A stretch of DNA of 37,775 nucleotides from an uncultured beta proteobacterium (GCA_903822205.1 CAIJOK010000011.1:1-37775); one strand, 5' to 3'. Shown: positions 27,301 through 36,269, numbered from the stretch's first letter. The notes: generated by a model not told the origin, from the letters alone. Program-made: numbers and translations.

Positions 27301-28251
27301 CCCATCCAAGAGCAGGTGATCCACTTCATCAACAAAAAGCTGCCAAGTGGCCTGCCCAATCGCACGGCCCGCGCCCTGCTGGACATCGAAGACCGTGACT
27401 ACGTGCCGATCATCCGCAATCCACTGACGACAACGACCGAGACCGAGGCCGTGTTTTACTTTCCAGGTTGCGGCAGCGAGCGCCTGTTTAGCCAGGTCGG
27501 CCTGGCTGCCCAGGCCATGCTGTGGCACGTGGGGGTGCAAACCGTGCTGCCGCCGGGCTATTTGTGCTGCGGCTATCCGCAGCGTGGCAGTGGACAGATG
27601 GATCGGGCTGACAAAATCATCACCGACAACCGTGTGCTGTTTCACCGTGTGGCCAACACGCTCAATTACCTTGACATCAAAACCGTGGTGGTAAGCTGCG
27701 GTACGTGCTATGACCAGTTACTGGGCTACCAGTTTGACAAAATATTCCCGGGATGCCGCATCATCGACATCCACGAATACCTGCTCGAGAAAAACATCAC
27801 GCTGATCAACACACCCGCTGCGGGCGCATTTTTGTTTCACGACCCCTGTCACAGCCCCATGAAGTTGCAAGAGCCGATCAAAACGGTCAAGGCCCTGCTG
27901 GGCGATCAGGTCATCCTGTCTGAACGCTGCTGTGGCGAGGCCGGCACACTGGCGCTCAATCGCCCGGATGTCTCAACCCAGGTGCGCTTTCGCAAAGAAG
28001 AAGAAATCCTGAAGGGGGAAACTCAGATGCGTACGCTATCAGGCGTGGGGGCCAAAGACAACATCAAAATTGTGACCACCTGCCCGGCGTGTTTGCAGGG
28101 ACTCAGCCGGTATGGTGAAGACCTGCAACAGGGCGAATTGCAGGCCGATTACATCGTGGTCGAGATAGCGCGACACATACTGGGGCCGCAGTGGATGACG
28201 GACTATGTGGCGCTTGCCAATGCAGGGGGGATTGATCGGGTGTTGGTGTAA
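24313..28251 (+). CDS. Giant FAD/FMN and 4Fe-4S oxidoreductase with DUF3683 domain
   Basis: About 1312 residues from ATG 24313 (a GTG at 24286 would add nine). Order: a DUF3683 N-terminal domain ([20 protein letters not shown]); an FAD-binding PCMH domain with [11 protein letters not shown] (about 215-235); an FAD-oxidase C-terminal domain with [15 protein letters not shown] and [11 protein letters not shown]; two 4Fe-4S motifs, [11 protein letters not shown] (about 840) and [14 protein letters not shown] (about 900); and two cysteine-rich CCG domains (FPGCGSERL with LCCGYPQ, and HDPCHSPMK with CCGEAG). This equals a D-lactate/glycolate dehydrogenase subunit fused to a GlcF-like subunit. It probably oxidises a 2-hydroxy acid and feeds electrons to the quinone pool; the substrate is not known. 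It is a typical single gene in Burkholderiales. Confidence 0.95.
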   Translation: MNVPTPPPPPAQQTTALAPPLGPDRIREIPYNYTSFSDREIVIRLLGQAAWGWLNLLRDERRTGRSARMLYEVLGDIWVVQRNPYLQDDLLANPQRRVLLVQALQHRLTEIQKRRTPQLDPTRDALVGQLLDAADRAVQTFDESLVECAMLRRQTRRVLAKLTAKDNIKFDGLSRVSHVTDATDWRVEYPFVVLTPDTEAELAHLVKGCISLGLTLIPRGGGTGYNGGVVPLTPKSVVINTEKLDALSEVEMLRLPGLDHDVATLWTQVGVVTNRVSQAAERAGFVFAVDTTSAEASCIGGNIAMNAGGKKAVLWGTALDNLASWRMVTPQAEWLEVTRLNHNLGKIHDTPVASFELKYFKADGKTPLRTERLDIAGSTFRKAGLGKDVTDKFLGGLPGIQKEGCDGLITSARWVVHRMPRHTRTVCLEFFGNARDAVPSIVEIKDFMFAEQKRSGVMLAGLEHLDDRYLKAVGYATKSRLGAIGTGSTLPKMVLFGDIAGDDADAVARVTDEVVRIANSRHGQGFVAVSPEARKKFWLDRKRTAAISRHTNAFKINEDVVIPLPRMAEYTDGIERINIELSLQNKLALCDALQHFLNQGHLPLERPDDADGISAADLLEDRVAQAQALLTEVRALWASWLHDVDALFVPLQNHSLRASWKTQILQPFQQIFSGTAFAPILQECKTIHQRVLTGRVWVALHMHAGDGNVHTNIPVNSDDYDMLQAAHGAVKRIMALARSLDGVISGEHGIGITKLAFLSDAELAPFAAYKARVDPHGHFNQGKLLRTPAPTTQTGRALEANLPHADLTNAYTPSFGLMGHESIIMQQSDIGAIALSIKNCLRCGKCKPVCSTHVPRANLLYSPRNKILAISLLVEAFLYEEQTRRGVSIKHWQEFEDVADHCTLCHKCESPCPVDIDLGDVSMAMRNLLRKMGQKSFRPAGAAAMFMLNATQPDTIRAARSVMVHVAIPAQRLAAGLLKVVARQQTQAPPATLGTAPIQEQVIHFINKKLPSGLPNRTARALLDIEDRDYVPIIRNPLTTTTETEAVFYFPGCGSERLFSQVGLAAQAMLWHVGVQTVLPPGYLCCGYPQRGSGQMDRADKIITDNRVLFHRVANTLNYLDIKTVVVSCGTCYDQLLGYQFDKIFPGCRIIDIHEYLLEKNITLINTPAAGAFLFHDPCHSPMKLQEPIKTVKALLGDQVILSERCCGEAGTLALNRPDVSTQVRFRKEEEILKGETQMRTLSGVGAKDNIKIVTTCPACLQGLSRYGEDLQQGELQADYIVVEIARHILGPQWMTDYVALANAGGIDRVLV

Positions 28252-28359
28252 GTCTGCTGCATAGTCGCTTTCTATGGTTTTGGTGGGAAGTACCCGCCTG
28301 ACGGCAGACAGCCATCAGATAACCAGATCAGCGTCCGCGTGGGCTGCCGTGTTTGGTTA

Positions 28360-28794
28360 CTAGATGTGCCGAATCTCAACGTCGTTCCATTTTCCTCGAA
28401 GATACTCGGCGACCAGGCGACGATGGCAGTGTTCGGGCGTTGGCTCACTACAAAGCAAGCAACCGCCAGCCAATAACTCTTGATCAACGATCTCTTCAAT
28501 ACGGCGACTAGCCATCAAGTGTAGAAATTGCTTTTCATACGTGGGCCAATCACCACCGTTTTTCTTATATCCGTCAAGTATGTTCTGATTTGGGGCCAGA
28601 TCAGGAAGGTGAATATACTCAAGATGGCATATCTCGCGGAGAAAAAACTGTAGATCACTCTTCTTTGTAAAACCGGCAAGCTGCGAAACATTGTTCAGCC
28701 TCACATCAACGATACGCAGAAGGCCCTGCTGATTAATGCGAGTAAAGAACTGCTCTGCGTTTTTCCGGGTAAATCCAATAGTAAAAATTTTCAT
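28360..28794 (-). CDS. DUF488 family protein (second of two)
   Basis: The 144-residue product begins KIFTIGFTRKNAEQFF, has IVDVRLNN, and carries the DUF488 hallmark CSEPTPEHCHRRLVAEYL near the C-terminus, where the Cys and Cys-His pair suggest a metal or catalytic site. It is the last gene of a three-gene cassette; its ATG overlaps the stop of the upstream DUF488 gene by four bases (28791-28794). It is only distantly similar to its neighbour, so this is not a fresh duplication. DUF488 proteins have no settled activity. GC is visibly lower than in the flanking oxidoreductase. Confidence 0.85.
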   Translation of the reverse strand: MKIFTIGFTRKNAEQFFTRINQQGLLRIVDVRLNNVSQLAGFTKKSDLQFFLREICHLEYIHLPDLAPNQNILDGYKKNGGDWPTYEKQFLHLMASRRIEEIVDQELLAGGCLLCSEPTPEHCHRRLVAEYLRGKWNDVEIRHI

Positions 28795-29405
28795 GTGGCG
28801 GCAACCAGTTCTGATTTTTCCATGGATTCATCCTGATAGGCGACGCGCTCACCCCGTATCAAATAGGCTTCAGACAGAAATTCTTCGCGCCCCTTAAACA
28901 TATCTCCTTCGGGAAGTTTGCAAAGAGCGAGCAACCGTGATTCCAACTCTTGCTGTGATTCCAAAGTTCCATCTGCTCGAATGTGACTGACAGCAAGCCC
29001 GGATTCATAAAGCCTACGGGCAACTAGGAGAGCGCGGTGACAATCGAGGGGATCTTTTTCAGCGCACATAAGCGCAAGGCAGTAGCGATCAATGCCCTGC
29101 CTTACGCGTTGGAGTCCTTTCGCAAATTGCGGCTCGTGCGCAAGGCGGTCATATTGGACTTTGCCTCGTCGATAGCAATTCGGATTTTCACTTCGCGCAC
29201 CCAATTCTTTGCCAAGAAATACGTAGGCAATACCCGAATAAGCAATTGCAGCCTTTAATGCGTCTCGTGAGTACTGCGGTGCAAAGCGGCTGTAAGAGTG
29301 TGACCGAACATCACAAAGTGCAGAAACACCATGTTGTTTTAACAAGTCAATGAAGGTTGCGATATCATGGTTAGAGTGGCCGATTGTGTAGAGCATTGAA
29401 TTCAC
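28791..29405 (-). CDS. DUF488 family protein (first of two)
   Basis: 204 residues beginning LYTIGHSNHDIATFIDLLKQ then LCDVRSHSYSRFAPQYS, with FLGKELGAR and the hallmark CAEKDPLDCHRALLVAR, all standard for DUF488. The C-terminal 60 residues are an extension with many charged residues (SQQELESRLLALCKLPEGD) shared with longer DUF488 proteins. Its start overlaps the stop of the dual-OB gene and its stop overlaps the start of the next DUF488 gene, four bases each (ATGA type), so the three are translationally coupled and should work together. Confidence 0.9.
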   Translation of the reverse strand: MNSMLYTIGHSNHDIATFIDLLKQHGVSALCDVRSHSYSRFAPQYSRDALKAAIAYSGIAYVFLGKELGARSENPNCYRRGKVQYDRLAHEPQFAKGLQRVRQGIDRYCLALMCAEKDPLDCHRALLVARRLYESGLAVSHIRADGTLESQQELESRLLALCKLPEGDMFKGREEFLSEAYLIRGERVAYQDESMEKSELVAAT

Positions 29406-30085
29406 GAGAAACGCTCCTTGTAAAGCACGGCAGCTATCAGTTTGTAGAAATATCCTTGGTACGGATCGCCAAGGCTAATGCACAGCACCGGATGCATTAT
29501 CTGGTATTGGCCATCTGGCTTGCTGAGATACTCCCGCTCAATCTCGGGGTCTGTGATGTCCATGCGGTAGTTTACGCCACGATAGATAAACTTGCCGCGA
29601 ACCGCACGCTTGGAGTCAACATACTCCGATGCCTTACGACCGACCATCAGACATAGCCTGTCAACTTCCACAAGGTAAAGGGAAGTTCCATCTTCTTGCC
29701 CGATACTAAGGCGATTATTCAACCCGACGTAACTACCATTCCCAAAACCCCAGAGGCTTGGAGGGGTGTCAGTCCACTTTCGAATATCCTGCCAAGCAAT
29801 GCGACCCTCCTTTTCCCAAGATATAACGGGATCAATGACATGGTTTTCTTGTTGGTGCGAAATTGGTTGATGATTTTCGCATGGCACTGCAAGGATATCC
29901 AGAACATGCGGAGTAGTTCTATCATTACAGCGCATTTCTTTCTGATAAACCTCATGTGTTGGCCGAGCACTTACTGGACGTATCCAAGCTCCTGGATTGC
30001 CATCGAGCCATTCCTTTCCTGCAACACAGAAACCACCAGTCTTTCTGGAGTTTGCAAAGCAGACGACGGTTTTGACGTATTTCAT
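29402..30085 (-). CDS. Dual OB (DuOB-type) domain protein, head of DUF488 cassette
   Basis: From ATG at 30085, preceded by CGGAG at a good distance, the product is 227 residues: KYVKTVVCFANSRKTGGFCV, AGKEWL, GAWIRPVSARPT, DILAVPCENHQP, then YRGVNYRMDITDPEIEREYL and LCISLGDPYQGYFYKLIAAV. I recognise this as the dual-OB protein that accompanies DUF488 genes in many bacteria: the opening V.C.ANSRK..G.CVAG and WIRPVS are its marks. An upstream start at 30202 would add 39 residues that look untranslated. OB folds bind nucleic acid or small ligands; the partner is unknown. It overlaps the next gene by four bases. The AT-rich base use supports horizontal acquisition. Confidence 0.75.
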   Translation of the reverse strand: MKYVKTVVCFANSRKTGGFCVAGKEWLDGNPGAWIRPVSARPTHEVYQKEMRCNDRTTPHVLDILAVPCENHQPISHQQENHVIDPVISWEKEGRIAWQDIRKWTDTPPSLWGFGNGSYVGLNNRLSIGQEDGTSLYLVEVDRLCLMVGRKASEYVDSKRAVRGKFIYRGVNYRMDITDPEIEREYLSKPDGQYQIMHPVLCISLGDPYQGYFYKLIAAVLYKERFS

Positions 30086-30606
30086 GAGTGCTCCGAGTTC
30101 CGGATTTGAGAAACCCAAGTCGGATGATACCCGCACGAACCCACCTACACGAAGGCTTGCAACTGATAGCCCGTATAAATGAACAGTCATCATAGCCCCC
30201 ACAAACCAGCATGTCGATTTTCAAAGCAACCCAACTGCTGGATCGGCGACGTGAGCAGAGGTGTTCCACTTGCACCCATTTCATTCAGTTTCACGGCCAA
30301 GAGCACCAGCGGCCAACCTACCAACCCTGCGCAGGGGGTGGAGAGCCTGTTTGCAGGGCGCGTTCATTGATTCAAAATTTTCGAAATGGCTGGAATTCAG
30401 TGCCTCCGTCATCACAGCCCCGGTCCGTTCCTGCGAAAATCGAAAAAACGATGAAGGGTGTCGTCTCAAAAAAGCGCAACGTGCTTGTCTCCTATACGAT
30501 CCACCCTGTTCTTGCTGCACCCCTTTTTCGCTGATCTCGCTGATCTCGCTGATCTTGCAATTTCCCTTGTTGTGACGTCATTCTGGCGTTTTTTTATGGC
30601 CGTTTT
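30086..30606. other. Intergenic region between the DUF488 cassette and the HDOD gene
   Basis: About 520 bases with no gene I can support. The left part must hold the cassette's promoter (read leftward). Open frames of up to 107 codons here have no recognisable features and Arg/Pro/Cys-rich compositions typical of noncoding DNA. A 9-bp repeat (CTGATCTCG, two perfect copies plus CTGATCTTG) occupies 30531-30557, close to the HDOD start. Confidence 0.5.
30531..30557. repeat. 9-bp tandem repeat upstream of the HDOD gene
   Basis: CTGATCTCG occurs at 30531-30539 and 30540-30548, followed by CTGATCTTG. It belongs to the same class of short repeats seen at several other loci of the window. Confidence 0.85.
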
Positions 30607-31617
30607 ATGAGTGTCAAGCCCACCGTGGTTCCGGTCTTTTTGCAGCTTTTAGCCGACAGGCAATTGCACCCGGGCGCGTTGCTGCTGAAGGCCACTGGCC
30701 TTGCGGTCGATGTGTCAGAGTCTTTGTTGCAGGTGGTCATGCACGCTGACTTTGCGGCTATCGCCACGCGACTGGTGTGCTTGATGCAGCCTGCGCAAAC
30801 CAAAGACTGGTCAGAACTTCAACTGCAATGCCTGCAACAGGCGGGTTGCCAGTGGCTTGATCTTGAAAAAGTTTTTGTTTCTGATGCGCCCACACAACCT
30901 GTTTTGCCGCCCTTTGCCCTGTGGCTGCAAGGTGACTGGGTCACGGCCCCACCCGGGCGGCCCACAGCCAGTCAATCGACTTCTCGTGCATTGGCACTCA
31001 AATTGGTGCAATTGGTGGCCAATGATGCCGACACCCGCGATATCGAAGATGTGTTCAGACAAGACCCTGCGCTGTCGTACCACTTGCTGCGACTGGTTAA
31101 TTCGGTGGGAATGGGAACCAGTCGGCGCATCACCAGTTTTTCTCAGGCCATTTTGATGTTGGGCCGACAACAATTGCGGCGCTGGCTTAACCTGATGCTG
31201 TTTTCTGCCCGCGATGATGACCACCGCGCCGCCATGTTACAAGCCAGGGTCACTTTGCGCGCTCGCCGGCTTGAGCTTTTGGCCAAGCAAGCAGGACTGG
31301 ACCGGTCTGACCAAGAGCTGGCTTTTATGGCAGGCATGTTTTCCATGCTGGGCATTTTGTTTGGAATGCCTTTGCCTGAAATTTTTAAGCCCTTGCAGAT
31401 CAGCGATGTGCTGGAAGCCGCTGTTTTGCGCCATGAGGGCGACATTGGTGATTTGTTAAGGCTAAGCGAATGCGCCGACCGTCAAGACACTGCTGCCTTG
31501 AGGGTTTTGCTGGTGGACAGGTGCATCACGGTGGCCGACTTTAATCTGATCAACCTTCAAGCGTGTCACTGGATGATCAGTGTGGTGGGTGACCCGCAGG
31601 GCAAAACGGATGACTGA
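30607..31617 (+). CDS. HDOD domain signalling protein
   Basis: 336 residues. The C-terminal two thirds is an HDOD domain: LKLVQLVANDADTRDIEDVF, DPALSYHLLRLVNSVGMG, ITSFSQAILMLGRQQLRRWL and FMAGMFSMLGILFGM. The N-terminal 120 residues resemble a shrunken EAL-like portion of EAL-HDOD proteins (with no catalytic motif). HDOD proteins mediate signal transduction linked to cyclic di-GMP, chemotaxis or motility without the HD metal site. The stop overlaps the start of the downstream EAL gene by eight bases (31610-31617), so both are coupled and likely act in one pathway. Confidence 0.9.
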   Translation: MSVKPTVVPVFLQLLADRQLHPGALLLKATGLAVDVSESLLQVVMHADFAAIATRLVCLMQPAQTKDWSELQLQCLQQAGCQWLDLEKVFVSDAPTQPVLPPFALWLQGDWVTAPPGRPTASQSTSRALALKLVQLVANDADTRDIEDVFRQDPALSYHLLRLVNSVGMGTSRRITSFSQAILMLGRQQLRRWLNLMLFSARDDDHRAAMLQARVTLRARRLELLAKQAGLDRSDQELAFMAGMFSMLGILFGMPLPEIFKPLQISDVLEAAVLRHEGDIGDLLRLSECADRQDTAALRVLLVDRCITVADFNLINLQACHWMISVVGDPQGKTDD

Positions 31618-33799
31618 GCAGTCGTTTCAGCAGTGTCTGGCCCTGTGCTTGCAGGTGCAATCTTTACAGGGCGCGGCACACACCCCTGAACTGGATGCTC
31701 TGGTTCATGCATTGCAGGGTGTGGTCGCAGACCTGCGCGCAAGCTTAGACCAGCAAAACCAAGCCTTGTGCGTGATCGACCAAATGCCGTTATCGCTTGT
31801 GATCACAGACGTGGCGGGCTACATCACCCGCTGGAACCTGGCCGCACAGCGCTTGTTTGGATACAGCGCCCTTGAGGCGACAGCTCAGCATATTTTGATG
31901 CTGAATGCGGATGAATCGGCAGACATCGATACCAGCATGACCGATTTGTTTGCAGAACATGACAACACCACCGTCGAGGTACGCCGCCGCAAAAAGTCCG
32001 GTGAGGTTTTTCGCACCGACATGTCGCTGACCGTGCTGCGAGACGATGACCACAATGTGCTGGGTTTTGTGGCAATATTTTCAGAAATTGACAAACGCTT
32101 GTCGTCCGAAGAGATGCTGCGCATGCACGCCAGCATCATCGAAAACAGCGATCAGGGCATTTTGATCACCAACGGCGATGAACGCATTGTGTCGGTCAAC
32201 GCTGCATTTACCCGAATCACCGGCTACACCCTGCAAGAAGCCGTTGGCCAAACCATCGATCTGCTGCGATCCGGTGCGCATGATGCAGAGTTTCGATCCC
32301 AGGTGCGGGCCGCGCTGAATGGTTCAGGGCCGTGGCAGGGCGAGATCATCGGCAGGCGCAAGAACGGCGAGATTTTTCCGCAGTCGGTATCGATCAGCGT
32401 CGTGCGCAACGACAACGGCAGCATTGCCCATGCTTTTTCGATCTTTTCGGACATCAGTGTGATGCGTGCCAGCGAAGAGCGCATGCAGCGGCTGGTCAAC
32501 TACGACAACCTGACCGGCCTACCCAACCGAACCCTGTTTGACCAACTGGTGGGCCAAGCACTGGCCTTGGCACGTCGCAACCACGATTGCTGTGTGGTGT
32601 TGGCGCTTGACCTGAACCGCTTTGCTGCCATCAAAGATACCCTGGGTAGCGACGTGGCTGATGAGCTTTTGCGCCAGGTAGGGCAGCGCTGGCGCAAGGT
32701 TTTGCGTGACCAGGACATACTGGCCCGCGTGGGCAGTGCAGAGTTTGTGGCTGCCCTGCCCAGCGTTCACAAGCGCGAGCACAGCGGCCTGGTGTCACAA
32801 AAATTGCTGTCGGCACTGGACGCACCTTTTGACATCAGCGCAAACAGAGTTCACATTGAGGCCAGTATCGGCATTTCGGTATTCCCTGAGAACGGTATGG
32901 ATGCCGCATCGCTTTTGCTGTGTGCCGATGTGGCCGCCAAACGTTTGCAGGCCGACAACGAGCCTGGCTATCTGTTTTATAGCCCCGAGATGAACCAGCG
33001 TGCCAAAGAACAATGGCAGCTTGAAGGCGATCTGCGCCACGCCTTGGCATCAGGCGATCTGCTGTTGCATTACCAACCCAAGGTCAGCCTGCGCAGTGGA
33101 CGCATCGTGGGGGCCGAGGCTCTGATTCGCTGGAAGCATCCACATCTGGGCATGGTGCCACCCGCCAAATTTATCCCGGTGGCCGAAGAAACCGCCCTGA
33201 TTCTCGATATTGGCAGTTGGGTGATTGAAGAAGCTTGCCGCCAGATCAGGGCCTGGATGGACAGTGGCATCACCATGCCGCCCATTGCTGTCAACCTGTC
33301 GGCGCGCCAGTTTGACCGGATGCTGCCTGCCAGGCTACAGGCCGTGATGGATCGCCATGGTGTGCCACCCGATAAGCTGAAGCTCGAAATTACCGAGAGC
33401 CTGCTTGTGCGCGGGCCTGAGACGGTGATCCCGATCATGAACGACCTGGTGGCCATGGGCTTGGCACTGGCCATGGATGACTTTGGCACGGGGTATTCCA
33501 GTTTGGCCAACCTCAAGCGTTTTCCGATCACCACGCTCAAGATCGACCGTGCCTTTGTGATCGGTGTGCCGGACGATGAAAACGACTGTGCGATTGCGCG
33601 TGCCATCGTCACCATGGGGCAACAACTGCGCCAAGAGATCGTCGCCGAGGGGATTGAAACCATCCAGCAGATGAAATTTTTGCGCGACCTGGGCTGCGAT
33701 CAATTGCAAGGCTTTTTGTTTAGCCCGGGCATTCCGGCTGCTGCGTTTGAGCGCATGGTGCATGATGGCATCCGGCTTAAGCTGGACTACCTGGATTGA
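31610..33799 (+). CDS. PAS-PAS-GGDEF-EAL cyclic di-GMP protein, likely phosphodiesterase
   Basis: 729 residues from ATG 31610. A short N-terminal helix is followed by two PAS domains (about 60-175, MPLSLVITDVAGYITRWNLA; about 180-300, DQGILITNGDERIVSVNAAF). The GGDEF domain begins NYDNLTGLPNRTLFDQL, but its signature is VGSAEF instead of GGDEF, so cyclase activity is probably lost. The EAL domain is complete: GAEALIRWKHP, VNLSARQF, LEITESLL, MDDFGTGYSSLANLKRFP, LKIDRAFV, EGIET and QGFLFS. I infer that it degrades cyclic di-GMP under control of the PAS sensors. No membrane segment, so cytoplasmic. Coupled to the HDOD gene. Confidence 0.95.
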   Translation: MTEQSFQQCLALCLQVQSLQGAAHTPELDALVHALQGVVADLRASLDQQNQALCVIDQMPLSLVITDVAGYITRWNLAAQRLFGYSALEATAQHILMLNADESADIDTSMTDLFAEHDNTTVEVRRRKKSGEVFRTDMSLTVLRDDDHNVLGFVAIFSEIDKRLSSEEMLRMHASIIENSDQGILITNGDERIVSVNAAFTRITGYTLQEAVGQTIDLLRSGAHDAEFRSQVRAALNGSGPWQGEIIGRRKNGEIFPQSVSISVVRNDNGSIAHAFSIFSDISVMRASEERMQRLVNYDNLTGLPNRTLFDQLVGQALALARRNHDCCVVLALDLNRFAAIKDTLGSDVADELLRQVGQRWRKVLRDQDILARVGSAEFVAALPSVHKREHSGLVSQKLLSALDAPFDISANRVHIEASIGISVFPENGMDAASLLLCADVAAKRLQADNEPGYLFYSPEMNQRAKEQWQLEGDLRHALASGDLLLHYQPKVSLRSGRIVGAEALIRWKHPHLGMVPPAKFIPVAEETALILDIGSWVIEEACRQIRAWMDSGITMPPIAVNLSARQFDRMLPARLQAVMDRHGVPPDKLKLEITESLLVRGPETVIPIMNDLVAMGLALAMDDFGTGYSSLANLKRFPITTLKIDRAFVIGVPDDENDCAIARAIVTMGQQLRQEIVAEGIETIQQMKFLRDLGCDQLQGFLFSPGIPAAAFERMVHDGIRLKLDYLD

Positions 33800-33920
33800 C
33801 CACAAGTCATTGCCAACAAATTAGATACGTTATTATTATTTCAATATCAGCTCTAACGCCCGTTGCAATTGCACAGCTTGCTATTGTTATTGATTTATTT
33901 AAGTATTTAACTTTTTGTAA

Positions 33921-34751
33921 ATGTCGTATCTTGACCTGATTCGATTTGACCGCCCCGCTGGCTGGCTGTTGCTGTTATGGCCCACGCTGACGGCGCTGTG
34001 GGTGGCCTCAAGCGGCTGGCCCGGCTGGCACTTGCTGACGGTTTTTACGCTGGGAACGATTTTGATGCGAAGCGCTGGTTGCTGCGTCAACGATGTAGCT
34101 GATCGCAACTTTGACCGGCACGTCCAGCGCACCGCTCACCGGCCGGTGACCACCGGGGCCATCAGTGTGACCCAGGCCTTGAGTGTGGGCGCAGTGTTGG
34201 CCCTGATGGCGCTGGCACTGGTGCTAACCACCAATGCGCTCACCATCGGCCTGTCGGTGGCGGCGTTGGCGGTCACTCTGGTGTACCCTTATGCCAAACG
34301 TTTTATGTCCATGCCCCAGGCCGTGCTGGGGGTAGCCTTTGGGATGGGCATACCGATGGCCTTTGCTGCTGCAACAAAAACTGTGCCCATGACCGCCTGG
34401 ATGTTGATGTTGGCCAATCTGTTTTGGGTTTTGGCCTACGACACCGAATATGCCATGGTAGATCGTGACGACGACCGACTGCTGGGCATCCAGACATCGG
34501 CCCTGACGCTGGGACAGCAGGACATCCCGGTGGTCATGCTGTGCTATGCGCTGTACTTGAGTATTTCGGCGCTAACGCTTGTGCAGTCTGCCATGAGTGC
34601 TTTTTTTTGGATCGCCATCGGCATGGCAATGGCGCAAGTGGTGTGGCATTACCGGATGATCCGCCACCGATCCCGCGAGGGCTGTATGCGGGCTTTTGTC
34701 CATAACCACTGGTTGGGGCTGACCGTATTTATCGGCGTGGTGATGGGATAA
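33921..34751 (+). CDS. ubiA: 4-hydroxybenzoate octaprenyltransferase UbiA
   Basis: 276 residues with the two Asp-rich prenyl-diphosphate motifs [12 protein letters not shown] and [14 protein letters not shown] and eight or so hydrophobic helices. It attaches the polyprenyl tail to 4-hydroxybenzoate in ubiquinone synthesis at the inner membrane. Start ATG at 33921 gives [20 protein letters not shown], the classic UbiA opening. No other ubi gene is adjacent. The 120-bp upstream spacer is AT-rich and noncoding. Confidence 0.97.
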   Translation: MSYLDLIRFDRPAGWLLLLWPTLTALWVASSGWPGWHLLTVFTLGTILMRSAGCCVNDVADRNFDRHVQRTAHRPVTTGAISVTQALSVGAVLALMALALVLTTNALTIGLSVAALAVTLVYPYAKRFMSMPQAVLGVAFGMGIPMAFAAATKTVPMTAWMLMLANLFWVLAYDTEYAMVDRDDDRLLGIQTSALTLGQQDIPVVMLCYALYLSISALTLVQSAMSAFFWIAIGMAMAQVVWHYRMIRHRSREGCMRAFVHNHWLGLTVFIGVVMG

Positions 34752-34776
34752 CAGTCATCCATCCAGAACGAATATC

Positions 34777-35058
34777 TCACCTGCACAAAGCGAACGCAAC
34801 AAGGTCAGCCCACTCAATAAGTCTTGAAGCCTTCGAATCCACAAACACTGACACCTCGGCGTAGTTCTTGGTTTTACCCCAACTGTGCCCAGAGTACTTA
34901 AATTCCCTCGAAAGGGTCTGCATTCGGTTTTCTGTAGATGACTTGTCCAACAAAATCAGGCCCCGTTGAGCATCGTTATATTTGCTGCAAATGCGCTTAA
35001 AGAACAAGTCAAACCGGCTGGTTAGTTGCTCAAATGCTAACTCGACCGTAACCGTTTA
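34777..35058 (-). pseudogene. DUF3800 protein remnant (C-terminal part)
   Basis: Reading leftward, ELAFEQLTSRFDLFFKRICS, QRGLILLDKSSTENRMQ and WGKTKNYAEVSVFVDSKASR followed by ADLVAFAL match the second half of DUF3800 proteins (an RNase H-like fold family often found near mobile elements). The frame is closed upstream by a TAA at 35056-35058 and no N-terminal half exists, so the catalytic first Asp is lost. The C-terminus stops early at 34777. The break upstream lies at a 16-base sequence shared with the end of the DUF3782 remnant at 5303-5318. Confidence 0.75.
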
Positions 35059-35120
35059 GACCCTCCATACCAAATGTTGGGTGCAATTAAAAGTTATGTC
35101 GTGCAACAAATAACAGAAAT

Positions 35121-35280
35121 CCCCCCTAGCCCCCCTTTCACAAAGGGGGGGATAAGAACGCTAGCCCATTCTGGAAAATCGGCGCATTTGTTCCCCCCTT
35201 TCACAAAGGGGGGTTATAAGAACGCTAGCCCATTCTGGAAAATCGGCGCATTTGTTCTCCCCTTTCTCAAAGGGGGGTTA
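35121..35280. repeat. Three tandem copies of a 63-64 bp unit with a C-run/G-run palindrome
   Basis: Each unit has CCCCCCTTTCACAAAGGGGG (or close), able to fold into a strong hairpin with a CAC loop, followed by a TTATAAG-type joint, AACGCTAGCCCATTCTGG and AAATCGGCGCATTTGTT. The first copy is preceded by AAATCCCCCCTAG, the usual flank of this widespread class of palindromic intergenic repeats. The last palindrome ends where the 179-bp repeat copy 2 begins. Spacing between G-runs is 63 and 64 bases. Confidence 0.9.
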
Positions 35281-35458
35281 TAAGTTAGGCCATACAAGTT
35301 CTTTATCATTGACCTAAAATTGTGAGATCAAATTCAACTATTCGTGTTTAGCTATAAAAATCAACAGCTTACGATACTTTGAAAGTGACATCTTGAACAT
35401 TTTTTTGGTAAATTAAATTATTGCATTCAATGCTAAATAACTTTATTTTTCTGACTTA
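35280..35458 (+). repeat. 179-bp dispersed repeat, copy 2
   Basis: Gap-free match to the reverse complement of 1352-1530 with five mismatches. In this copy the DUF6883 tail (KL.HTSSLS) has lost its TAG (now TTG) and the upstream gene body is absent, replaced by the palindromic repeats. DUF4926 does not follow; a leftward orphan gene ends inside the repeat instead. So this is an orphan copy. Confidence 0.9.
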
Positions 35459-36005
35459 GAAAGCCAGTAAAGTATTGGATCACATAGTTGATATTTACTC
35501 GTTGAAAATCATCAAATGGATGGTAATAACTCCCACTGTTGAGCCTTTCGTCATCGGATTGAACAAGTTTATACAACTTGAATTCAATTGCTGATCTTAT
35601 GTTAAAAACATTCATTAAATATCCGAATTCTTCTTCTCCATTTTTAATACAAATCAAAAACGGGAAAGAAAACGAACCCTTCCAATCGTCGTAACATTTG
35701 CCACACTCGCCAAACAGCCACCGTAAAGACGCATACATTTTTGCACGATTTGAAAAAATAAGCTCTTGATCCCTCGACATCATCATCAGAATCTTGTAAT
35801 CATTAAATATTGCAATGCTATTATATTGCAACAGATTAAACTGTTTGTCGCTCAGCCGTACAAGTTTGTAAACCATCTCCTTCTCTTTAATATCAATGGA
35901 GATATTCTTCGATATTCTTGAAGGCAAATCATCCACTTGAACGCAATATTTATTGATGGCAGCATCAATCAGTTGGATATCATCATTTTTATTTATTATG
36001 GTCAT
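35433..36005 (-). CDS. Uncharacterised AT-rich orphan protein
   Basis: 190 residues, not recognised. It is rich in Ile, Asn, Lys and Tyr and much more AT-rich than the core genes, a sign of recent transfer. The middle has two cysteines in FGECGKCYDDW and aromatic stretches (SFSFPFLICI), and there is no signal peptide or membrane segment. The last eight or so residues (SQKNKVI) are encoded by the 179-bp repeat, so the natural C-terminus may have been replaced at the junction near 35459. ATG at 36003-36005 (MTIINKNDDIQLIDAA) is the only good start. No partner gene on the same strand. Confidence 0.6.
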   Translation of the reverse strand: MTIINKNDDIQLIDAAINKYCVQVDDLPSRISKNISIDIKEKEMVYKLVRLSDKQFNLLQYNSIAIFNDYKILMMMSRDQELIFSNRAKMYASLRWLFGECGKCYDDWKGSFSFPFLICIKNGEEEFGYLMNVFNIRSAIEFKLYKLVQSDDERLNSGSYYHPFDDFQRVNINYVIQYFTGFLSQKNKVI

Positions 36006-36269
36006 TTGACATTTCTATTTACGTAATTAGTGTGCGTTCGGCGAACACATTTCGGAGTCTTTTATAATTCAACATTTTACGCAAAATGAAAAATTATTTT
36101 TGCAATTGGATGCCATCGATTTAAAATCTAAAGCATTGATTTTCTTGAAGAATCTTTTCACCATTGGGAGGGCGTTGGTGCATAAAGCGCGAAAAAGGCG
36201 AAAACTGTTCAGAAGTTGTTCCATTTGGGAGGTGTACACCATTGAAACGCCAGCAACATCATCTGTTAA
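36006..36269. other. Noncoding stretch before IS debris
   Basis: About 260 bases, AT-rich at the left where the promoter of the leftward orphan gene should lie. Open frames on both strands (up to 168 codons leftward to 36575, 67 codons rightward from 36100) run across the IS5-type debris and show no family resemblance I recognise. Confidence 0.4.

Noticed and set aside
30211-30534. Frames of about 100 codons in the gap before the HDOD gene
   Set aside because: Three different frames are open over the same bases, with odd Cys/Arg/Pro content and no ribosome binding site; none can be preferred.
35121-35280. CRISPR array suspected from regular repeats
   Set aside because: The interval between palindromes is itself repeated, not unique spacer sequence, so this is a tandem repeat and not a CRISPR array.
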